Shown here: positions 49,633-57,039 of the stretch, one piece after another | How positions within the stretch are numbered: the first letter of the stretch is position 1 | Layout: each line of letters starts with the position of its first letter | NCBI RefSeq assembly: GCF_018614415.1 | Contig: NZ_JAGGOO010000158.1 | Location: 1-64,000 of the forward strand | DNA length: 64,000 nucleotides | Direction of reading: 5' to 3' | DNA from: Streptomyces sp. ISL-12 | Lineage (GTDB): Bacteria > Actinomycetota > Actinomycetes > Streptomycetales > Streptomycetaceae | Translations under genes and position numbers: made by a program | Notes under the pieces: generated by a model | What the model was told of the DNA's origin: nothing | What the model saw: only the letters and a program-made list of their open reading frames with translations | The model's database searches: none

Positions 49633-50094
49633 ATGGCAGAGCCGAGGATCTTCACCTCCGCCGACGAACTGAAGGCGGCGGTGGGCGAGCGACTGGGGTA
49701 CACCGACTGGCTGGAGATCGACCAGAAGCGGATCGACCTGTTCGCGGAGGCGACCGGCGACCACCAGTGGATCCACGTCGACCCGGAGAAGGCCGCCGCC
49801 GGACCGTTCGGCACCACGATCGCGCACGGCTATCTGACCCTGTCGCTGCTGCCCCTGTTCGGGCCGCAGCTCCTCGCCGTCGAGGGCGTGAAGATGGGGG
49901 TCAACTACGGCACCAACAAGGTCCGTTTCCCCTCCCCCGTACCGGTCGGCTCGCGGCTGCGCGCCACCGCGACCATCACGAACGCCGAGGACGTCACCGG
50001 CGGCGTCCAGGTCACCGTCGCCTTCACCGTGGAGCGCGAGGGCGGGGACAAGCCGGTGTGCGCCGCGGAGTCGGTCTCGCGGTACTACTTCTGA
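49633..50094 (+). CDS. MaoC-family (R)-specific enoyl-CoA hydratase-like protein
   Basis: Hot-dog-fold protein of 153 residues. The hydratase motif is FAEATGDHQWIHVDPEKAA...GTTIAHGYLTLSL, with catalytic Asp and His (about residues 41-47). It likely hydrates trans-2-enoyl-CoA or a related thioester. The ATG at 49633 has GGGAGG upstream; the frame upstream crosses the operator and is not coding. It converges with its likely regulator, a TetR gene, 12 bases away. Confidence 0.92.
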   Translation: MAEPRIFTSADELKAAVGERLGYTDWLEIDQKRIDLFAEATGDHQWIHVDPEKAAAGPFGTTIAHGYLTLSLLPLFGPQLLAVEGVKMGVNYGTNKVRFPSPVPVGSRLRATATITNAEDVTGGVQVTVAFTVEREGGDKPVCAAESVSRYYF

Positions 50095-50106
50095 TACGTC
50101 ACGCCG

Positions 50107-50754
50107 CTACTGGTCCCGACCGGCGGCCGGGGTCTTCGCGCCCACCATCCGCAGCACGAGGTCGGCGTAGAGCGCGCCGACCTCGTCGGGCGTCCGGGTG
50201 CCGTTGACGTTGAACCAGCGGGCCACGTCGATGCAGAGCGAGAGCACGGCCAGCGTGGTCCCCTTGAGGTCGAGCACCTCGAACTCGCCGGTGGCCACGC
50301 CGTCCTCGATGATGCCGCGCACCTCGGCGTCGCACTGGCGGCGCAGCGCGACGATCTCCGCGCGGGCGTCCGGGCCCAGCGCGTCCAGTTCGTACTGGAC
50401 CACCCGCGCGGTGGTGCGCCGTCCCGCGTGCCAGCGGACGAAGGAGCTGACGGCGTCGGCGAGCCGCTCGGTGGCGCCGCCCTCGCCCCGGGCCGCCGTG
50501 CGCAGGATGTCCAGCGCCCGGTCGTGGCCGATCCGGCTGATGCGGTGGAGCAGCTCTTCCTTGGTCTTGTAGTGGATGTACAGCGCGGCCGGGCTCATGC
50601 CCGCCCGCCCCGCGATGTCCCGGGTGGTGGTGGCGTGGTAGCCGCGCTCGGCGAAGGCCTCCACGGCGGCGACCAGCAGTCGCCGGGCCGCGTCAGGGGT
50701 GACCTCGCTCCAGGGCTCGGTGTCGCCGCCCCTGGTCTCCTCCGCCGTACTCAT
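50107..50754 (-). CDS. TetR-family regulator with CTAAGC-type operator
   Basis: TetR repressor of 215 residues. The helix-turn-helix is RLLVAAVEAFAERGYHATTTRDIAGRAGMSPAALYIHYKTKEELL (about 25-69). The C-terminal part resembles acyl-CoA-responsive TetR regulators. Near-identical palindromes before this gene and before the MaoC gene suggest that it controls both. The ATG at 50754 is clear. A downstream role in fatty-acid or aromatic acyl-CoA metabolism is inferred from its neighbours. Confidence 0.9.
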   Translation of the reverse strand: MSTAEETRGGDTEPWSEVTPDAARRLLVAAVEAFAERGYHATTTRDIAGRAGMSPAALYIHYKTKEELLHRISRIGHDRALDILRTAARGEGGATERLADAVSSFVRWHAGRRTTARVVQYELDALGPDARAEIVALRRQCDAEVRGIIEDGVATGEFEVLDLKGTTLAVLSLCIDVARWFNVNGTRTPDEVGALYADLVLRMVGAKTPAAGRDQ

Positions 50755-50802
50755 CGCCTTCTCGCCCCTCTCGGTGACAGGAGGACCACCATACCGCCGA
50801 AG

Positions 50803-50818
50803 CTGAGCGGGCGCTTAG
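50803..50818. promoter_or_regulatory. TetR-type operator before the TetR gene
   Basis: CTGAGCGGGCGCTTAG matches the outer halves of the MaoC operator (CTAAGC-N4-GCTTAG) except for one base, 49 bases before the TetR start. It indicates autoregulation. Confidence 0.7.
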
Positions 50819-50828
50819 ATCAGTCGGC

Positions 50829-51116
50829 TCACAGCTTCTGGAAGGGGTCGTGCGCGGCGAGCAGCTGCTCCACCCGTGCCTGGTCGACTCGGCTGACGAT
50901 CTGCCCGGCCTCCTGCCGGTCGCGGATGATCTTCGCCAGGGTGAAGGACGAGGTGACGAGGTACAGGACGGCGATCCCGAGGAAGGCGCGCACCCAGGCG
51001 TCGGCCTCCAGGTTGACGATGCCGATGGCGGTCGCGGCCATGGCGACCGCGAAGGACGCGACGGCCTGTCCGTAGAAGGCGGCCGTGCTCTGCTGCTTGA
51101 CCGGTGTGTCACTCAT
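50829..51116 (-). CDS. YiaA/YiaB-family small membrane protein
   Basis: Protein of 95 residues with two hydrophobic helices (FYGQAVASFAVAMAATAIGIVNL and AWVRAFLGIAVLYLVTSSFTLAKII), the YiaAB domain pattern, then a charged tail. Function unknown. The ATG at 51116 is in frame after ACCGGTCAAG; the ribosome site is weak. It lies between an operator and a strong hairpin. Confidence 0.85.
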   Translation of the reverse strand: MSDTPVKQQSTAAFYGQAVASFAVAMAATAIGIVNLEADAWVRAFLGIAVLYLVTSSFTLAKIIRDRQEAGQIVSRVDQARVEQLLAAHDPFQKL

Positions 51117-51129
51117 GGGGACAAGCGTC

Positions 51130-51157
51130 GGCGGATGTGGCCGCGACCACATCCGCC
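51130..51157 (-). terminator. Hairpin downstream of the acyl-CoA dehydrogenase gene
   Basis: GGCGGATGTGG (51130-51140) pairs exactly with CCACATCCGCC (51147-51157), with loop CCGCGA. It lies beyond the 13-base array and can terminate leftward transcription of the dehydrogenase gene. Confidence 0.8.
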
Positions 51158-51163
51158 CGCCTA

Positions 51164-51306
51164 CTCAGACCTCGTACTCAGACCGCCTGCTCAGACCGCC
51201 TGCTCAGACCGCCTGCTCAGACCGCCTGCTCAGACCGCCTGCTCAGACCGCCTGCTCAAAGCACGTACTCAGAGCGCGCCCTCAGAGCGCGCCCTCAGAA
51301 CGCCGA
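51164..51306 (-). repeat. Exact-register 11 x 13-bp array including the gene stop codon
   Basis: Eleven consecutive 13-base units start at 51164, 51177 and so on to 51294. Six central units (51177-51254) are identical CTCAGACCGCCTG. The flanking units drift: CTCAGACCTCGTA, CTCAAAGCACGTA, and CTCAGAGCGCGCC twice. The last unit, CTCAGAACGCCGA (51294-51306), is the real gene end and carries the stop (TCA 51295-51297). As 13 is not divisible by 3, successive copies put a TGA in all three frames on the gene strand. Confidence 0.97.
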
Positions 51307-52446
51307 TACGCCCGTCAGCGCCCGCCCGATGACCAGCTTCTGGATCTGGCTGGTGCCCTCGTAGAGGGTCATCACGCGGGCGTCGCGCAGCAGCCTGCCG
51401 GCCGGGTACTCGTCGATGTAGCCGTAGCCGCCGAAGACCTGGAGGGCGTTGTTGGCGGCGCGGACGGCGGCCTCGGAGGCGAACAGCTTGGCCTTGGAGG
51501 ACTCGACGGCGAAGGGCTGCCCGCGGTCGATCAGGTCGGCGACCCGCCAGGTCAGCAGGCGGGCGGCGTCCACGTCGACGGCGATGTCGCTGATCAGTTC
51601 CTGGACGAGCTGGTGGCCGGCGATGGGCTTGCCGAACTGCTCGCGCTCCCCGGCGTACTTCACGGCCGCGTCCAGCGCGGCCTGGGCTATGCCGACGCAG
51701 CCGGCCGCGACCGACATCCGGCCCTTGGCCAGGGCCGACATGGCGACCGAGAAGCCCTTGCCCTCGGGGGCCAGCATCGCGGAGGCGGGCACGCGGACGT
51801 CCTCCAGCACCAGTTCGGCGGTGGCCTGGCCGCGCAGGCCGAGCTTGCCGTGGAGGGTGCGGCGGGTCAGGCCGGGGGTGTCGGTGGGGACCAGGAAGGC
51901 GGAGACGCCCTTGTGGCCGGGGGCGTCCGTGGAGCGGGCGAAGAGCAGCACGACGTCGGCCCAGGTGCCGTTGGTGATGAACATCTTGGTGCCGTTGATC
52001 ACATAGTCCCCGCCGTCGCGGACCGCCCGCGTGGTGAGGTTCCCCGCGTCCGACCCCGTACCGGGCTCGGTGAGGCCGAAGCAGCCGACGTACTCGCCGG
52101 AGGTCAGGCCCGGCAGCCAGCGGCGCTTGTGCTCCTCGTCGCCCCAGGCGGCGATCGTCTTGGCGACCAGGCCGAGGGAGACCGACACGATGCCGCGCAC
52201 GGAGGAGTCGCCGCGGCCCAGCTCCTCCGTGACCAGGCAGTACGCGAGGTGGTCGCCGCCCGAGCCGCCGTACTCCTCGTCGATCGTCAGCCCGAGGAAG
52301 CCGACCTCGCCGAGCTTCTTGACGACGGCGCGGTCCACGTCCTCCGCGCGGTCCCAGGCGACGACGTGCGGGGCGATCTCGCGGTCGACGAAGTCCCGGG
52401 CCAGCTGCCGGACGGCACTCTGTTCCTCGCCGAGCTCCAGGTTCAT
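51295..52446 (-). CDS. Acyl-CoA dehydrogenase
   Basis: FAD enzyme of 383 residues that oxidises acyl-CoA to enoyl-CoA. Signatures are GCFGLTEPGTGSDAGNL, MFITNGTWAD, the catalytic-base region around QVFGGYGYIDEYPAGRLLRDARV and the IYEGTS-like LYEGTSQIQKLVIGR end. Chain-length preference is unknown. The ATG at 52446 follows GAGGTGG; the longer frame start lies in the operator and is rejected. It is divergent from a TetR gene, with an operator between. The 3' end forms the first unit of a 13-base array. Confidence 0.94.
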   Translation of the reverse strand: MNLELGEEQSAVRQLARDFVDREIAPHVVAWDRAEDVDRAVVKKLGEVGFLGLTIDEEYGGSGGDHLAYCLVTEELGRGDSSVRGIVSVSLGLVAKTIAAWGDEEHKRRWLPGLTSGEYVGCFGLTEPGTGSDAGNLTTRAVRDGGDYVINGTKMFITNGTWADVVLLFARSTDAPGHKGVSAFLVPTDTPGLTRRTLHGKLGLRGQATAELVLEDVRVPASAMLAPEGKGFSVAMSALAKGRMSVAAGCVGIAQAALDAAVKYAGEREQFGKPIAGHQLVQELISDIAVDVDAARLLTWRVADLIDRGQPFAVESSKAKLFASEAAVRAANNALQVFGGYGYIDEYPAGRLLRDARVMTLYEGTSQIQKLVIGRALTGVSAF

Positions 52447-52476
52447 GCCGCGCCACCTCACAGACGAACGAACATT

Positions 52477-52493
52477 AATTAGCACTGCTAGTT
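52477..52493. promoter_or_regulatory. AACTAGC-type operator in the acyl-CoA dehydrogenase/TetR gap
   Basis: AATTAGCACTGCTAGTT is an imperfect 17-base palindrome with the perfect core TAGCACTGCTA. Read on the minus strand, AACTAGCAGTGCTAATT agrees at 12 of 17 positions with AACTAGCGCCGTTAGTT before the aldehyde dehydrogenase gene at 59642. Confidence 0.7.
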
Positions 52494-52520
52494 TCTTGTC
52501 GCAGCCCTACTATGTGCGCC

Positions 52521-53162
52521 ATGGCCCGACCGCGCAAGCCCCTGCTCAGCACCGAACGGATCGTCACGACGGCCCGCGCGCTGGTGGACGCTGAGGGCCT
52601 CGCGGCCGTCTCCACCCGTCGGCTCGCCGCCGAACTGGGCGTCAGCGGGCCCTCGCTCTACAACCACTTCCGCACCAAGGACGAGATCCTGGAGGCGGTC
52701 GCCGACTCGGTGAGCGGACAGGTCGACCTGTCGATGTTCGAGGACGGCCGGCCCTGGCGGACCGCCCTGCACGACTGGGCCGTCTCCTACCGGGCCGCCC
52801 TGCGCGACCACCCCAACATCGTCCCGGTCCTCGCCCACGGCCCCGGCCACCGCCCGGCCGCGCTGCGGCTGGCGGACGCCGTCTACGGCGCGATGGTCGA
52901 GGCCGGCTGGCCCCCGGCGCAGGCCACCTCGATCGGTGCGCTGATGCGGTACTTCGTGATGGGCTCCGCGCTGGGCTCGTTCGCCGCCGGCTTCCCCGCC
53001 GAGCCCGGTGCCTACGACCCCGCCGACTATCCCCACCTCCAGCAGGCCCACCGGCTCGCCGAGCAGCAGGAGAAGATCGACGAGCGGGCCTTCGAGACGG
53101 GGCTCGCGGCGCTGCTGGACGGACTGGCCCTCCAGTACGAGCAGGTCGCGCGGGGCGACTGA
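52521..53162 (+). CDS. TetR-family regulator, tetracycline-repressor-like C-terminus
   Basis: TetR regulator of 213 residues. The helix-turn-helix is STERIVTTARALVDAEGLAAVSTRRLAAELGVSGPSLYNHFRTKDEIL. The C-terminus resembles TetR_C domains, with RYFVMGSALGSFAAG. The ATG at 52521 has no clear ribosome site, so the message may be nearly leaderless; an in-frame ATG at 52512 is possible. It is divergent from the acyl-CoA dehydrogenase gene and is the best candidate for binding the shared AACTAGC-type operators. Confidence 0.9.
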   Translation: MARPRKPLLSTERIVTTARALVDAEGLAAVSTRRLAAELGVSGPSLYNHFRTKDEILEAVADSVSGQVDLSMFEDGRPWRTALHDWAVSYRAALRDHPNIVPVLAHGPGHRPAALRLADAVYGAMVEAGWPPAQATSIGALMRYFVMGSALGSFAAGFPAEPGAYDPADYPHLQQAHRLAEQQEKIDERAFETGLAALLDGLALQYEQVARGD

Positions 53163-53166
53163 GAGG

Positions 53167-53184
53167 CTTCGGCGCCCGCCGAAG
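53167..53184 (+). promoter_or_regulatory. 18-bp palindrome before the ArsR-type gene
   Basis: CTTCGGCGCCCGCCGAAG is a perfect palindrome with a 2-base centre, starting 5 bases after the TetR stop and 23 bases before the next start. It may be an operator of the ArsR-type protein or a weak terminator. Confidence 0.5.
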
Positions 53185-53207
53185 TGTCCGTGCCGCATGC
53201 TGGTGCC

Positions 53208-53921
53208 ATGACCTCCAAGGACCCCGGTGCGGCCGGGCTCGCGCGGCTGGCCGGGCTGATCGCCGACGAGACGCGGGCCGCCTGTCTGCTGGCGCTGCTC
53301 GACGGGCGGGCGTGGACCGCCGGTGAGCTGGCCCGGCACGCGGGGGTCGCGCCGTCCACGGTCAGCGAGCACCTGGGCAAGCTGGTCGCGGGCGGTCTGC
53401 TGACCGAGGAGCGGCAGGGGCGGCACCGGTACGTACGGCTGGCCGACGACCGGGTGGCGCAGCTCGTGGAGGACCTGACCGCGCAGGTGGCGCCCGAGGC
53501 CGTGGCGCGGCGTCCGCGTTCGCTGGCCGCGGCGGGCGCCGGGTCGGCGATGGCCCGGGGGCGCACCTGTTACGACCACCTCGCCGGGCGGCTCGGGATC
53601 GCGGTGACCGACGCGCTGACCGCCCGGGGGCTGCTGCGCCAGGACACCGGGTTCGCGCTCACGGACGCGGGCCTCGCCTGGTTCGACGCGACCGGCATCG
53701 GGCTCGCCCGCACCGGGCGCCGGCCGCTGGCCCGGGCCTGCCTCGACTGGACCGAACGCCGCCCCCATCTCGCCGGTGTCGCGGGCGCCGCGCTGTGCCG
53801 GCACGCCCTGGACGCGGGCTGGTGCGTGCGCATCGGCAGCGGGCGGGCGGTGAAGGTGACGGCGGCGGGGGCGCGGGCGCTGTCGGAACTGCTGGGCGTG
53901 ACGGCGGACGCCTTGCGCTGA
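53208..53921 (+). CDS. ArsR-type winged-helix regulator (HTH_20)
   Basis: DNA-binding protein of 237 residues with the ArsR-like domain at the N-terminus (ARLAGLIADETRAACLLALLDGRAWTAGELARHAGVAPSTVSEHLGKL). A second domain has several Arg/Cys residues but no obvious metal-binding CxC motif, so the signal is unknown. The ATG at 53208 is preferred. It may regulate the EamA exporter gene downstream. A 110-base gap with 12-base repeats separates them. Confidence 0.88.
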   Translation: MTSKDPGAAGLARLAGLIADETRAACLLALLDGRAWTAGELARHAGVAPSTVSEHLGKLVAGGLLTEERQGRHRYVRLADDRVAQLVEDLTAQVAPEAVARRPRSLAAAGAGSAMARGRTCYDHLAGRLGIAVTDALTARGLLRQDTGFALTDAGLAWFDATGIGLARTGRRPLARACLDWTERRPHLAGVAGAALCRHALDAGWCVRIGSGRAVKVTAAGARALSELLGVTADALR

Positions 53922-53958
53922 GCGCCGACGCCCTTCTCCGGCGACCGCCGGTTTCCAC

Positions 53959-54030
53959 CGCCCTTCTTCCCAGCCTTCTCCCCAGCCTTCTTCCCAGCCT
54001 TCTTCCCAGCGTCCTTCCCAGCCTCTGGAG
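53959..54030 (+). repeat. 12-bp tandem repeat leading into the EamA ribosome site
   Basis: Six 12-base units from 53959, with the consensus CAGCCTTCTTCC, precede the EamA gene. The last unit, CAGCCTCTGGAG (54019-54030), supplies the CTGGAG that acts as ribosome-binding site. Copy-number change would alter the spacing between promoter and ribosome site. Confidence 0.85.
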
Positions 54031-54031
54031 C

Positions 54032-54958
54032 ATGATGTCCCCCTCCCGGTCGGCGGCCGGTGCCGCCGCGGTCACCGTCGTCCTGTGGGCCTCCGCCTTC
54101 GTCTCGATCCGCAGTGCGGGCGACGCCTACTCGCCGGGCGCGCTGGCGCTCGGCCGCCTGCTGTCCGGGGCCCTGGTGCTGGGGCTGATCTGCCTGGTGC
54201 GGCGGGAGGGGCCCCCGCCCCGGCCGGCCTGGCGGGGCATCGCGATATCCGGCGTGCTGTGGTTCGGCTTCTACATGGTCGCCCTCAACTGGGGCGAACA
54301 GCAGGTGGACGCCGGTACGGCCGCCCTGGTCGTCAACGTCGGTCCGATCCTCATCGCGCTGCTCGGCGCGCGGCTGCTCGGGGACGTCGTACCGCCCAGG
54401 CTGCTGGCCGGAATGGCGGTGTCGTTCGCCGGGGCGGTGACCGTGGGATTGTCGATGTCGGGCGAGGGCTCCGCCTCGGTGCTCGGGGTGGCACTGTGCC
54501 TGCTGGCCGCCGTGGCGTACGCGGGCGGGGTCGTCGCCCAGAAGCCGGCTCTGGACCGGGCGAGCGCGCTCCAGGTGACGACGTGGGGGTGCCTGGTCGG
54601 GGCCGTGGTCTGTCTGCCGTTCGCGGGGCAGTTGGCGCACGAGGCGGCCGACGCGCCCCTGTCCGCGACCCTCAACATGGTCTACCTGGGTGTCTTCCCG
54701 ACCGCGCTGGCGTTCACGACGTGGGCGTACGCGCTGGCCCGCACGACCGCCGGCCGGATGGGCGCGACCACCTACGCGGTTCCCGCGCTGGTCGTCCTGC
54801 TGTCCTGGCTGGCGCTGGACGAGGTGCCGGGGCCGCTCACCCTGGTGGGTGGGGCGCTGTGTCTGGCGGGTGTGGCGGTGTCGCGGTCCCGGGCCCGGTC
54901 CGCCACCGCCGGGGGCGATGCGGAACGGCGGCCCGGGAGCAGCGCGTCGCGGGTCTAG
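54032..54958 (+). CDS. EamA/DMT-family transporter
   Basis: Ten-helix drug/metabolite transporter of 308 residues, with two EamA repeats (about residues 8-140 and 150-290). It probably exports a metabolite or amino-acid derivative; the substrate is unknown. Two adjacent ATGs (54032, 54035) follow CTGGAG; the second has the better spacing. The gene is flanked by tandem repeats on both sides, and the stop codon lies in a 32-base duplication. Confidence 0.9.
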   Translation: MMSPSRSAAGAAAVTVVLWASAFVSIRSAGDAYSPGALALGRLLSGALVLGLICLVRREGPPPRPAWRGIAISGVLWFGFYMVALNWGEQQVDAGTAALVVNVGPILIALLGARLLGDVVPPRLLAGMAVSFAGAVTVGLSMSGEGSASVLGVALCLLAAVAYAGGVVAQKPALDRASALQVTTWGCLVGAVVCLPFAGQLAHEAADAPLSATLNMVYLGVFPTALAFTTWAYALARTTAGRMGATTYAVPALVVLLSWLALDEVPGPLTLVGGALCLAGVAVSRSRARSATAGGDAERRPGSSASRV

Positions 54959-55016
54959 TGGCCCGGACGCTCACCGTGTCTGCCGTCTAGTGGCCCGGAC
55001 GCTCACCGTGTCTGCC
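54953..55016 (+). repeat. Perfect 2 x 32-bp tandem duplication spanning the EamA stop
   Basis: 54953-54984 and 54985-55016 are identical (start GTCTAGTGGCCCGGACGCTC). Each contains TAG; the first TAG (54956-54958) is the gene stop, and the second is an exact copy 32 bases later. Confidence 0.97.
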
Positions 55017-55076
55017 GGGTGATCGGCGGGGCGCCCGGCGGTCAGCGGGCCGCCGACGTGTCCGTGTGCGTCAGTG

Positions 55077-55685
55077 TCAGTGTCCCCGTACGTCCCAGTT
55101 CGCCAGCACGGCGTCGGCCGCGGCGTGCAGATGGCGGGCCGGCGTGCCGTCGCACACCTGCGTCGAAATGCCGAGCAGGAAGCTGTGGATCATGGACGTG
55201 ACGCCGTCCACGTCGGTGTCCTCGGCGAGTTCTCCCGAGGCGATGCCGCGTACGACGCACGCCCTGATGCGCGCCCTGTCCGCCGCGCGGCGTGCCGCCA
55301 CGACCTTTCGCACCCCGGCCTCCCCCGGCTCCGGTGCCCGGACCGTCCCCGAGAGGGCGACGAGGCAGCCACGGGGGTGGGACGTGTCGGTCTGCATGTC
55401 GATCGACCCGTGGAGGAGGCGGGCGACGGCCTCCCGGGGGCTCACCGCCTCGTCGGCCACGACCTCGGTGACGCTGCCCGGTCCGGCGATGTAGTGCTCC
55501 ACGGCCTTCTCGAACAGTCCCTCCTTCGAGCCGAAGGCGCCGTACAGGCTCGCGGAGGACAGTCCCGTGGCCTCGCGGAGCCGGGCCAGCGATGTCGCTT
55601 CGTAGCCCTGTTCCCAGAACAGCAGCATCGCGGCCTCCAGGACGGCCTCCATGTCGAAGGTGCGGGGACGGCCGACGGGGGGCAC
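55077..55685 (-). CDS. TetR-family regulator divergent from an MFS exporter
   Basis: TetR repressor of 202 residues. The helix-turn-helix is VLEAAMLLFWEQGYEATSLARLREATGLSSASLYGAFGSKEGLF (about 15-58). The C-terminus has cysteines (SHPRGCLVAL) in the AcrR-like TetR_C part. The GTG at 55685 is followed by a clear family start, PPVGRPRTFD. It faces the MFS gene across a 103-base gap holding a palindrome, the classical layout of a drug-efflux switch. Confidence 0.9.
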   Translation of the reverse strand: MPPVGRPRTFDMEAVLEAAMLLFWEQGYEATSLARLREATGLSSASLYGAFGSKEGLFEKAVEHYIAGPGSVTEVVADEAVSPREAVARLLHGSIDMQTDTSHPRGCLVALSGTVRAPEPGEAGVRKVVAARRAADRARIRACVVRGIASGELAEDTDVDGVTSMIHSFLLGISTQVCDGTPARHLHAAADAVLANWDVRGH

Positions 55686-55710
55686 GGCAAACCTCCTCTA
55701 TTACAGACTG

Positions 55711-55721
55711 ACTGATCCAGT
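55711..55721. promoter_or_regulatory. Operator palindrome between TetR and MFS genes
   Basis: ACTGATCCAGT (ACTG-N3-CAGT) lies in an AT-rich patch between the divergent genes, with an extra CAGACTGA half just upstream. It is the likely binding site of the TetR protein. Confidence 0.6.
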
Positions 55722-55788
55722 TTTACACCCGACAGCGCCGCGGTCAATATCGGATCGTTCAACCCATAACTAGGGAGGAACCCGCCCG

Positions 55789-56982
55789 ATGACCACAACG
55801 TGCCCCACGCCGATCCGCGAGCAAGCACACGAGCCGTTCCCCGTCCCGGCGCTGGTGGTGATGGCGTGCACCGGATTCATCGTGATCATGACCGAGACGC
55901 TGCCGGCGGGGCTGCTCCCGCAGCTCGCCGCCGGACTCGACGTCTCCGAAGGCGGCGCCGGCCAGCTCGTGAGCGCCTACGCGATCGGAACGGTCCTCGC
56001 GGCGATACCCGCGATCACGCTGACGCGCGGGGCCCGGCGGAAGCCGCTCCTCCTCGCGGGCCTGCTCGGGTTCCTCGTCGCGAACGCCGTCACCGCGGCG
56101 TCACCGTCGTTCACCGTCGCTCTGGTCGCCCGGTTCGTCGGAGGAGCCTTCTCCGGTCTGCTGTGGGGCATGCTCGCCGGGTATGCCCGGCGTATCGCCG
56201 CGCCCGAGCACGCCGGGCGTGCACTTGCCGTCGCCATGACCGGAACCCCGGTCGCGCTCTCCGTCGGAACGCCCCTCGGTGCCTGGCTGGGCTCGACGGT
56301 CGGTTGGCGCTGGTCCTTCGCCGCGATGTCACTGCTCAGCGTCATCGTCATGGTCTTCGCGAAGTTCCTCGTACCCGACGCCCCGGGGCAGTCGGCGCGG
56401 ACCCGCGCTCCGCTCGGCCGAGTGCTGGGCATTCCCGGCGTGGCGACCATCCTCGCCGTCGTGTTCGTCTGGATGCTCGCGCACAACCTGCTCTACACCT
56501 ACATCGCTTCCTACCTGCAGCAGCTGCGGCTCGCGCTCCGGCCCGACCTCACACTTCTCGTCTTCGGCGTCGCCGCGCTCGGCGGGATCTGGATCACCGG
56601 CGTGTTCATCGACCGCGCACTGCGCGGGCTCACCCTGGCGAGCGTGACCCTGTTCGTCGTCGCCGGCGCGCTGCTGGCCGCCGCGCAGCAGTCCATCCTG
56701 CTCGTGCTGCTCGCGACCGTCCTGTGGGGCCTCGCGTTCGGCGGCTCGGCGACGCAGTTGCAGACGGCCATGGGGGAGGCCGCGGGCGAGAACGCCGATG
56801 CGGCGAACGCGGTGCTGACGACCTCCTTCAACCTGGCGATCTTCGCCGGCGGTGCTCTGGGGGCTGTGATCGTCGACGGTGTGGGCGCACGGGTTCTTCC
56901 GGCCGGGATGATCGCTCTCACGCTCATCGCCCTCGTCGCGGTCGGCTTCGGCCGGCGCGCGGCCTTCCCCGCAGGGCGTTGA
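55789..56982 (+). CDS. MFS transporter, Cmx/AraJ-like efflux type
   Basis: Twelve-helix major-facilitator protein of 397 residues. Features are the first-helix segment GFIVIMTETLPAGLLPQLAAGL, the motif-A-like RGARRKPLL after helix 2, and GGAFSGLLWGMLAGYARR. The family includes chloramphenicol and sugar exporters. The ATG at 55789 follows GGAGGA by 9 bases. It is probably controlled by the divergent TetR repressor. It sits between the acyl-CoA dehydrogenase/TetR block and the alcohol/aldehyde dehydrogenase operon that share an operator. Confidence 0.92.
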   Translation: MTTTCPTPIREQAHEPFPVPALVVMACTGFIVIMTETLPAGLLPQLAAGLDVSEGGAGQLVSAYAIGTVLAAIPAITLTRGARRKPLLLAGLLGFLVANAVTAASPSFTVALVARFVGGAFSGLLWGMLAGYARRIAAPEHAGRALAVAMTGTPVALSVGTPLGAWLGSTVGWRWSFAAMSLLSVIVMVFAKFLVPDAPGQSARTRAPLGRVLGIPGVATILAVVFVWMLAHNLLYTYIASYLQQLRLALRPDLTLLVFGVAALGGIWITGVFIDRALRGLTLASVTLFVVAGALLAAAQQSILLVLLATVLWGLAFGGSATQLQTAMGEAAGENADAANAVLTTSFNLAIFAGGALGAVIVDGVGARVLPAGMIALTLIALVAVGFGRRAAFPAGR

Positions 56983-57039
56983 GCGAGAAGTGACCGGATC
57001 TCGGAGTCAGCCGGCCGGGCAACCACCCGGGCCGAGCCG

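Noticed and set aside
51164..51306. Possible CRISPR-like array
   Set aside because: Units are contiguous 13-mers without spacers, and no cas genes are nearby; it is a simple tandem array.
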